From: CAYWNA01 sp964459305 | GTDB taxonomy: Bacteria > Planctomycetota > Planctomycetia > Pirellulales > Pirellulaceae | NCBI GenBank assembly: GCA_964459305.1 | Contig: CAYWNA010000350.1 | Coordinates: forward strand, 1-11,476 | DNA length: 11,476 nucleotides | Direction of reading: 5' to 3' | Shown: one piece after another, positions 6,547-11,476 of the stretch | How the letters are laid out: every line of letters starts with the position of its first letter | Position numbering within the stretch: position 1 is the first letter of the stretch | Position numbers and translations under genes: made by a program | The notes under the pieces: model-generated | Told to the model about the DNA's origin: nothing | Database searches by the model: none | The model's input: the letters and a program-made list of their open reading frames with translations, nothing else

Positions 6547-8658
6547 TTATTCGAGGTCGGGGCGCCGCTCGCCTTTCAGCGGCACGTTGGGGTTCTCGGA
6601 TTTCGGGATGGGCGTTAAACCGCGGTTGATAAAGGCATACAGCCCACCGCGGCCGGCCAGCACAATGTCGAGCTTGCCGTCGCCGTTGACATCCCCGGTG
6701 GTGATCTTCATGCCTACCCCGGCTGCATACTGCGGCGGCTCGTTGACATTTTCGTGTCCTGGATGGTACTGGAGGTTATTGAACGAAATCACATGACGCT
6801 CGAACTTGCCTCCCAGGATATCGTACCAGAAGAGGAACAGTGGGTCCCACTCGCTTTCGTCGCGGCCGTCGTGGCCGAGCAGCCGCTTGCCGGTCAACAG
6901 GTCGAGCTTGCCGTCGCCGTTCACATCGACCAGGACCATGGTGTGGAAGTTGCCGTAGTGTTCCTCGATCGCACGCTGCCGGAACGTCCGTTTCCCTTGG
7001 CCATCGATACGCTGTTCAAACCAGTATAAGCCGTATCCGTGGCCGTTGCCTGCGATGATATCACTAAGCCCATCGCCGTTGACGTCCGTCACCAGCATCG
7101 GGTGCGAGGCCCGAAACGGCAGGTCGTAGTGCGGCAGGTCGTAGTCCCTGTGGAAACGCCACTTGCTGTCGGCGGGCTTCGGCGGCGCCTCGTACCAGCC
7201 GTGGCTCGTGACCACATCCAAGCGGCCATCGCCGTTGATGTCCCCCACCCCGCAGCCGTGATCGTCCACTTCGTCGGCGATGACACGCTTGACGAGCCAA
7301 GGCTCCTTGTCGATCGATTCCAGCCAAACAAGCGGCTCTATTCGAGCGACGGCCCCCTCGCCCTCTAACCCACCGTACAGCCGGAAGTGGTTCAAGAGGA
7401 CATCCAAATCGCCGTCGCCGTCGATGTCAGCCAGCACGATACCTTCCATGCTCGGCGAGGCGTGAACGCGATGCACCTTCCATTTGCCGCCACGTTGGCC
7501 TGGGTTCTCGTGCCACAGCACGCCTTGGATGTCCGGCTGATATCCCGCGTTAGCCACGTCGACAAGACCGTCCTTGTTAACGTCCAAGGCGTCTTCCGTG
7601 CAATGGTCGTGCGTAAAGTCGCGTTTCTCCGCGTCCTCGAAGTAGTATGCGTGCTTTTTCCACTTCGGCGCTTCGTACCAGTTGACCCCGCAGGTAATGT
7701 CGATCCGGCCGTCGCCGTTGACATCCACCAGCGAGCACGACTCATTGAACGGGCCATACCAGTAGCTGCCCTCGGCCGGATTGTGCATTGGACCGTCGAT
7801 CTTGATGGGAACGAAGACCGGTATGGCTGGAGTAGTCGGCTTTGACGGCAGTTTCGAAATCACGCCCTCCACGGGGAGTTCCATCTTGGCAGTCCAAAGG
7901 ATGGCGTTCAGCATCGTCTTCCGCACGCCTTCGATGTTCCAAACGGTATGGCTGTGTCCGCCGATATAGCCAAAGCCGCGCCCGCCGTCCGGTCGCTGCC
8001 AGGCCCAGGCCCATAGCGGCGCCCCCGGCTTGCCGGCGAACGGCAGGATCGGCACAAACCCCGGCTTGTCCGACAACAACCGTTCCGGGGTCTTATACTC
8101 GTCCTTGGGCATCTCGAACGGTTTCAACCCGCGGCAGATCGGGTGCTTCTCCTGCTTGGACCAGTCTGCAACCCGCAACTGCTCCCCCAGCGGACGCGGC
8201 GGATTCTCGTAGTCCTTGAATCCTCCGATCCACTGAAGGAAGGTGTCATTTCCGATCTTCGACGGCAGATTGAGGCTCCAATGGATGGCGACTAGGCCGC
8301 AGCCACGCTTCACCTGCTTTTCGAGCACGGCCATGTGGGCGCCGGCCACGAGCGGATGCTGGCGGCCGCTGCTGCCGCCGTCGCTGAAGAGGACGATCGT
8401 ATCGGCATCGTCCAGAGTCGTCTCATCCTGTGGCCAACCATTGGTGTGAACCTCGACGATCACCCCCCTGACGCTCAGCGACGTGTCCAGGCACAGCTTG
8501 AATAGGTCCATGCCCTTTTCGTACTCATGCTCGCCGGGGGCGTGGCTCTTCTTGCCGGCCAGCAGAACCACTTTCGCGTCCCTGGCCAACGAGTTGGAAG
8601 GCCATAAGGCAGCGGGGCAAATCAACCCCATGGCACACAGAATCGACGCACACTTCAT
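6547..8658 (-). CDS. Secreted ThuA-domain protein fused to a seven-repeat VCBS/FG-GAP propeller
   Basis: A 703-residue exported fusion. Residues 1-25 are a Sec signal peptide (cleavage near SLA-RD). Residues about 28-260 are a ThuA-like domain (trehalose-utilisation family, class I glutamine amidotransferase-like fold): VVLLAGKKSHAPGEHEYEKG, a DADTIVLFSDGG strand, CGLVAIHWSLN and RGFGYIGGHSHTVWN. Residues about 285-680 carry seven Ca-binding loops of the DxNxDGxxD type, at 312, 359, 411, 473, 525, 578 and 656, often preceding GxxWYEA or LxWHEN strands. Seven repeats suit a seven-bladed propeller. GAGGAGG lies 9 bases upstream of the ATG. It is the first gene of the minus-strand cluster. ThuA-like proteins often neighbour Gfo/Idh/MocA enzymes, as ThuA and ThuB do in rhizobial trehalose use; the same sugar-oxidation logic may apply here, but it is not shown. 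Confidence 0.9.
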   Translation of the reverse strand: MKCASILCAMGLICPAALWPSNSLARDAKVVLLAGKKSHAPGEHEYEKGMDLFKLCLDTSLSVRGVIVEVHTNGWPQDETTLDDADTIVLFSDGGSSGRQHPLVAGAHMAVLEKQVKRGCGLVAIHWSLNLPSKIGNDTFLQWIGGFKDYENPPRPLGEQLRVADWSKQEKHPICRGLKPFEMPKDEYKTPERLLSDKPGFVPILPFAGKPGAPLWAWAWQRPDGGRGFGYIGGHSHTVWNIEGVRKTMLNAILWTAKMELPVEGVISKLPSKPTTPAIPVFVPIKIDGPMHNPAEGSYWYGPFNESCSLVDVNGDGRIDITCGVNWYEAPKWKKHAYYFEDAEKRDFTHDHCTEDALDVNKDGLVDVANAGYQPDIQGVLWHENPGQRGGKWKVHRVHASPSMEGIVLADIDGDGDLDVLLNHFRLYGGLEGEGAVARIEPLVWLESIDKEPWLVKRVIADEVDDHGCGVGDINGDGRLDVVTSHGWYEAPPKPADSKWRFHRDYDLPHYDLPFRASHPMLVTDVNGDGLSDIIAGNGHGYGLYWFEQRIDGQGKRTFRQRAIEEHYGNFHTMVLVDVNGDGKLDLLTGKRLLGHDGRDESEWDPLFLFWYDILGGKFERHVISFNNLQYHPGHENVNEPPQYAAGVGMKITTGDVNGDGKLDIVLAGRGGLYAFINRGLTPIPKSENPNVPLKGERRPDLE

Positions 8659-8690
8659 CGCTTACTACCTCCTCGGTCTGGATTATGAAT

Positions 8691-8834
8691 TTGTAGGCCG
8701 GACCGAGCAAACGCCGTTCGTGCCGGAGCTGCGGTCGCTTTTGTGAGATCACACTGCGCATGTTGTGTCATACTGCCTCGATTGCGTTTGCGCTGTTCCG
8801 GCGATGGGTTGCGCGACCTTGTTCCGGCCTACGC
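8691..8834. repeat. Degenerate 140-base palindrome, GTAGGCCGGA family
   Basis: GTAGGCCGGA at 8693-8702 is inverted exactly as TCCGGCCTAC at 8823-8832. A nested pair GCCGGA (8722-8727) and TCCGGC (8797-8802) is surrounded by partly matching bases (GCCGGAgCtGCG against GCCGGAaCaGCG). The whole lies in the 245-base gap between the amidotransferase-like gene and the ThuA-VCBS gene. It looks like an ageing MITE- or REP-type element; the rest of the gap shows nothing else. Confidence 0.6.
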
Positions 8835-8903
8835 GAAAAATCCGGGTGGCCCCATCGGAATCTCATGACCGTCTTTGCGTCTCAAGTATTCCGAGGAATC
8901 AAA

Positions 8904-9755
8904 TCACCGAACAACCTTGGATGCATAGACCAACTCGCCGTCTTTGAAGACGACAAGTTGCCCCGGGTCGATCTTCGTCCATTGTTCGCCCGGCTCAGCC
9001 AGATTGTGACCGTTCCGCGCAACGACGATGCCCACGGCCGGCTCCGGCTTGTTTGTCTCGTGCCCAGGTTCCGCCTTCGCGGGCATCATTTCGCGTCTGA
9101 CGTAGGACAGCCACGTGCCTCTCTTGCTGCTGTATGCGAACAGATGAGTCCCGTCGGATAGCAGGTGACTCGTTGTCTGCACTTCGTTCACAGCCGCCAG
9201 TACCTGGTATAGCCGCGCGAACGATTCCTCGTTCCATGTCTCAATGCGGTATTCCTCGATCTTTGCCAGAATATGGCAGAACAGAAACTCAGCGCAGTTT
9301 TCGCCGAAGGGTTTGAACCGTCCCAGTTTCACGGTTTGCCACAAACGCTTGTCAGCACCCCCTACGTGCGCCAACGCATAGTCCTTGCCGCCCAGTTCCC
9401 GCGTCCATGGGTGCGTATTTCGAGGCGATGGCCGGCCGATACTGGCCGCGCGGAGATGCGCGATCAGTATCTTCGATTTCAGCGATTTGTTGGTTATGAG
9501 GAATTCCGCCAAGGCGCTCTCCGCAGCCCGGATTGGCTCTTTGAACACGGTTGCGGACGCGTCGCCATAAAACGCGACACCCCACCCGTCAGCGTCTCTC
9601 TTCTCGGAAATCGTCCGGAACCTTGAGAACAGCTCGCTGAGCTCTACCTCCTTGTTGAAGGAAACGCCCATCATGTCGCATGCGCTCACATGGCTGAGGC
9701 AGAGCAGGTAGAAGCCAAAGATCAGGATTCCTCGGATGGCAATGTTCACCTTCAT
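8904..9755 (-). CDS. Exported YafJ-like class II glutamine amidotransferase, atypical active site
   Basis: A 283-residue protein of the YafJ/GATase_4-type class II glutamine amidotransferase family (Ntn hydrolases with an N-terminal cysteine). Family motifs run the full length: CDMMGVSFNK, DADGWGVAFYGD, FKEPIRAAES, ILIAHLRAAS (Arg102), RNTHPWTREL (His115), LGRFKPFGENCAEFLFC, LLSDGTHLFAYS and WTKIDPGQLVVF. Unlike cytoplasmic relatives that begin Met-Cys, this one has a 25-residue signal peptide (AIRGILIFGFYLLCLSHVSA) ending immediately before the catalytic-position Cys26. Two further departures are seen: the usual AHNG oxyanion motif is AHVGG (Asn to Val131), and the usual TDSE is NCAE. GAGGAG lies 8 bases upstream of the ATG. 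The family is certain; whether it is an active amidase, a lipoprotein (VSAC also fits a lipobox) or a dead relative is open. Confidence 0.9.
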   Translation of the reverse strand: MKVNIAIRGILIFGFYLLCLSHVSACDMMGVSFNKEVELSELFSRFRTISEKRDADGWGVAFYGDASATVFKEPIRAAESALAEFLITNKSLKSKILIAHLRAASIGRPSPRNTHPWTRELGGKDYALAHVGGADKRLWQTVKLGRFKPFGENCAEFLFCHILAKIEEYRIETWNEESFARLYQVLAAVNEVQTTSHLLSDGTHLFAYSSKRGTWLSYVRREMMPAKAEPGHETNKPEPAVGIVVARNGHNLAEPGEQWTKIDPGQLVVFKDGELVYASKVVR

Positions 9756-9813
9756 GTTTTCGTCTCCTCGTGTTGGGACTCAGCATCCAGTATCCCGGAC
9801 TACTCATCAACCC

Positions 9814-9872
9814 GTGGGATAGGCTTCCAGCCTATCAGGGAGCACATTTGACAGGCTGGAAGCCTATCCCAC
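9814..9872. repeat. Large palindrome, GGGATAGGCTTCCAGCC family, copy 2
   Basis: The arm at 9814-9837 matches copy 1 (6456-6516) with one change, and pairs with 9849-9872; the single imperfect position is a G-U-type pair. The loop is 11 bases and unrelated to the loop of copy 1. It stands 58 bases upstream of the amidotransferase-like start. Confidence 0.88.
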
Positions 9873-9875
9873 TCT

Positions 9876-10339
9876 TTCTGTTCGTGAATAATCCGAGCTC
9901 GTTGCGGCAAACATGTGTCCCGTCGATCTCTTCGCAATTATCCATCCAGTTTATGGTTTCGCAAGCTGAATCCAAAATGACTTATCGTGACATTTGCATG
10001 ATATATTTGGACACGGGGCGGCAGGGCCGCCGACCAAATTCGAGCTGCCGCTCGGTTTACAATAGCCCGCACCCGCTGGTCGCTGATCTTTGTGAAAGAC
10101 TTAACGATCTTGGAAATTAGTAACACCGTTCTCTGGCGTGCGACGGCGACGTGTAGGATAGTCAGTGGCCCCGCATGCGGGAACCACGGGCCTACGCGCA
10201 CCGTGAAGCTCGAAGTCAGAACGGAGAAGGGTCGCGGACTTTGCGTACTCTGTTTCCTTCTGTTCAAATCCGGGGGTTTTGGTTGCAGAATCAGGTGCCG
10301 CCATAGTCGAATGGATGAGCCTCCTCAACAACCTTTCTG
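9876..10339. other. Intergenic region, no supported gene
   Basis: About 460 bases with no convincing coding frame on either strand. It contains a small GC hairpin (GGCGGC AGG GCCGCC near 10018-10032) and the larger hairpin at 10153-10195. The frames present have no recognisable domain or ribosome-binding site. Confidence 0.5.
10153..10195. repeat. GC-rich imperfect palindrome centred on CCCGCATGCGGG
   Basis: A perfect 12-base palindrome CCCGCATGCGGG (10170-10181) is flanked by GTGG (10165-10168) and CCAC (10184-10187), with outer ends GTAGG (10153-10157) and CCTAC (10191-10195). It has no U-run and resembles the other GTAGG...CCTAC-bounded elements of the window. Its function is unknown. Confidence 0.6.
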
Positions 10340-10840
10340 ATGTACTACGCGACATGGCCGCACGGCGTCAGTACGCACCGACTCTGGTGGAACTGGTACA
10401 ACAAGCCGCTCAAGCGAAGTCAAGTGTGGACCATGTGCTTGCTGCACGACGTGTTGATGCGTAACGGCGGCGGGAACATCCTGGCCTACGCCAAACGTGT
10501 CGGCTATGGCAAGGAAGCCAGACCGTACGTCCGCGTCCGGCGGGTCCGGCGCGAGTTCAACGGGTCGAGAGCAAGTGTGTGGCTTAACGAGGCAAAGAAA
10601 GCAGCGTTCATCGTGGCGGGGAATATCCCGGATCAGGCATACAAAGCCACGATGACGATTGACACGCGTGCGTTGCCCGCCGGAACGGACTTGACGGCCT
10701 ATGATGCAATGGTGGATCAGGAATTGGGCAGTATCGACCAGCCCATGCCCATCAACATCAGGTCAATGGGCTACCGGATGCTCACAGTCGGATTGCGCAT
10801 TCCGCTGGCACCCGGCACGCATGTGGACGATGTCGACTGA
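10340..10840 (+). pseudogene. C-terminal remnant of a large glycoside-hydrolase-like (DUF6067-type) protein
   Basis: A frame of about 166 codons, open from just after a stop. It reads MYYATWPHGVSTHRLWWNWY, then WTMCLLHDVLMRNGGGN, then a C-terminal beta-sandwich-like part (ASVWLNEAKKAAFIVAGNIP ... MTIDTRALPAGTDLTAYDAM ... YRMLTVGLRIPLAPG). The second half resembles the C-terminal domain of large planctomycete proteins of the DUF6067/glycoside-hydrolase-like type, where a strand containing (L)xVxN is followed by a DA motif and a final strand with xYRLxxx. The part upstream of 10340 is not in frame with anything convincing, and there is no good ribosome-binding site, so I read this as a 5'-truncated remnant. 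The family link is from memory of the pattern and is tentative; the reading frame itself looks genuinely coding. Confidence 0.4.
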
Positions 10841-10910
10841 GTCACCCGGCGAAGAAAAGGTGACAGGCGCATTTGTTGACTCGGTGAGTGGGTTGCGGTA
10901 GCGTGTTGTG

Positions 10911-11089
10911 ATGCCAGGAACGTCGCGTGTTGACCCTCGCTGGACGGTTTGCCTGTGCTGAATCTTGGCGTTGTTGTGTGGTGCATCGCCGTTGCGCGTA
11001 TGGCAGCGATCACTGGATCAAGCAAATCGCCAAAACTGTCGGTCTTGAATCAGTCAGCACTGTGGCCTCGCGGTCGTCCGAAGAAGTGA
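10911..11089 (+). pseudogene. Internally deleted RAYT (REP-associated tyrosine transposase), copy A
   Basis: The first 60 or so bases match the N-terminus of copy B with a one-base deletion near 10952: ATGCCAGGAACGTCGCGTGT aligns to ATGCTCAGAACCTTACATGT, and TGTGCTGAATCTTGGCGT to TGTGCTGAATCGTGGCGT. The sequence then jumps to the RAYT C-terminal region (VHRRCAYGSDHWIKQIAKTV, GLES), whose usual ending RPRGRPKK is present only one frame over (TGGCCTCGCGGTCGTCCG then AAGAAGTGA, stop at 11087-11089). The HUH motif (PNHxH) and the catalytic Tyr region are gone. The copy is therefore inactive through a large internal deletion and at least two frameshifts. RAYTs are single-strand DNA transposases that mobilise REP palindromes. 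Confidence 0.75.
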
Positions 11090-11132
11090 TGAAGCATCAA
11101 ATGCGATACTTGGTTTCGCGTAGCATGTCTTG

Positions 11133-11413
11133 ATGCTCAGAACCTTACATGTTGCTCCTGGTGGAATGGTCTTCCATGTGCTGAATCGTGGCGTCGGCCG
11201 AATGCGTTTGTTCGATGACGACGATGATTACGCCGCCTTCGAACGCGTGGTGACGGAAATGGTCGAAATCCAGCCGATGCGTGTCTGCGCCTCAGACGGA
11301 GGCAGAACTGCAAGCACTGCGTTGCTCTGTCCACCGTAGCCAGCCCTACGGGAGCGATCACTGGGCGAAGCACATGGCTGACTCCGGCCACGGGGCGTCC
11401 GAAGAAGCAGTGA
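11133..11413 (+). pseudogene. Internally deleted RAYT, copy B
   Basis: It begins with a well-preserved RAYT N-terminus, MLRTLHVAPGGMVFHVLNRG then VGRMRLFDDDDDYAAFERVV, up to about PMR (11280). It then jumps to the C-terminal region in another frame: TEAELQALRCSVHRSQPYGS then DHWAKHMAD (from 11296), with a further frameshift before the expected ending TGRPKKQ and stop at 11411-11413. The central part with the HUH histidines and the catalytic Tyr is missing. The deletion start is roughly 27 codons later than in copy A, so the two deletions are different events. Its ATG overlaps (TGATG) the end of the open frame through copy A. A full RAYT of this type should be much longer, roughly twice this size. 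Confidence 0.8.
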
Positions 11414-11429
11414 TCAAGAAGTAAATGCG

Positions 11430-11476
11430 ATCGCGGTAGGGATCCGCCGTTACCGGCGGCCCCCCGCACAGATCCG
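11430..11476 (-). ncRNA. 3' end of a group II intron (domain VI and end of domain V), cut by window edge
   Basis: On the minus strand, entering from the edge, the sequence reads CGGATCT, GTGCGGGGGG, then CCGCCG-GTAA-CGGCGG and ATCCCTACCGCGAT. This matches the 3' terminus of many bacterial group II introns: the second strand of domain V (ACGGATCT-type), a G-rich linker, a domain VI hairpin with a GNRA-type loop, the branch-point context CCTAC (candidate A at 11437, 8 bases from the end) and a terminal AY. Copies A and B agree up to AAATGCGAT (11423-11431) and diverge right there, which independently places an insertion boundary. The intron would lie to the right, on the minus strand, inserted just behind RAYT copy B. 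Domain I-IV and any reverse transcriptase are outside the window. Confidence 0.6.

Noticed and set aside
6365..6796. Plus-strand ORF of 143 codons across the gap before the ThuA-VCBS gene
   Set aside because: Its middle is a translation of the GGGATAGGCTTCC palindrome (WDRLPACQ...TGWKPIPR) and its ends are antisense to two real genes.
7039..7845. Plus-strand ORFs rich in Val/Asp/His opposite the VCBS repeats
   Set aside because: They are antisense to the periodic GNGDG codons of the propeller, which keep several frames free of stops.
1..11476. CRISPR array, phage genes, toxin-antitoxin or defence system
   Set aside because: No regularly spaced direct repeats, Cas, phage structural or toxin-type genes are visible on either strand.

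Overview
The window looks like a stretch of a planctomycete (Planctomycetota, probably Pirellulales-type) chromosome. The case is inferential. It rests on two Tat-exported Gfo/Idh/MocA oxidoreductases, a secreted PQQ-type beta-propeller with an AQFRGPGASGVS-like N-terminus, a ThuA domain fused to VCBS/FG-GAP repeats, degraded REP-associated tyrosine transposases (RAYTs), and large perfect palindromes of the GGGATAGGCTTCC and GTAGGTCAGGC types between genes. No rRNA, tRNA or universal marker gene is present to confirm it.

Layout. 1-773: mostly non-coding. It has an open frame running off the left edge on the minus strand (possible membrane protein) and a short minus-strand HTH-like ORF preceded by a 9-bp dyad. 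1062-2009 (+): exported carbon-nitrogen hydrolase. 2010-2204 (-): remnant of a transposase C-terminal helix-turn-helix. 2200-8658 (-): four co-directional genes, in transcription order ThuA-VCBS protein, Gfo/Idh/MocA oxidoreductase, a second Gfo/Idh/MocA oxidoreductase, and PQQ-type propeller. Each gap between them holds a different palindromic repeat. 8659-8903: large imperfect palindrome. 8904-9755 (-): exported class II glutamine amidotransferase-like protein. 9756-10339: intergenic, with a second copy of the GGGATAGGCTTCC palindrome and a further GC-rich hairpin. 10340-10840 (+): remnant resembling the C-terminus of a large glycoside-hydrolase-like protein. 10891-11431 (+): two tandem, independently gutted RAYT copies. 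11430-11476 (-): apparent 3' end (domain VI and the end of domain V) of a group II intron cut by the window edge.

How the genes fit together. Every intact gene encodes a protein with an export signal, two by Tat and four by Sec or lipoprotein signals. The ThuA-VCBS protein, the two oxidoreductases and the propeller are families that recur together in planctomycete carbohydrate-degradation regions, so a periplasmic sugar-oxidation role is a reasonable inference; no substrate can be read from the sequence. The right-hand kilobase is a mobile-element graveyard. The most unusual single observation is the exported glutamine amidotransferase: its catalytic-position cysteine falls exactly at the predicted signal-peptide cleavage site, while the oxyanion-hole Asn is replaced.
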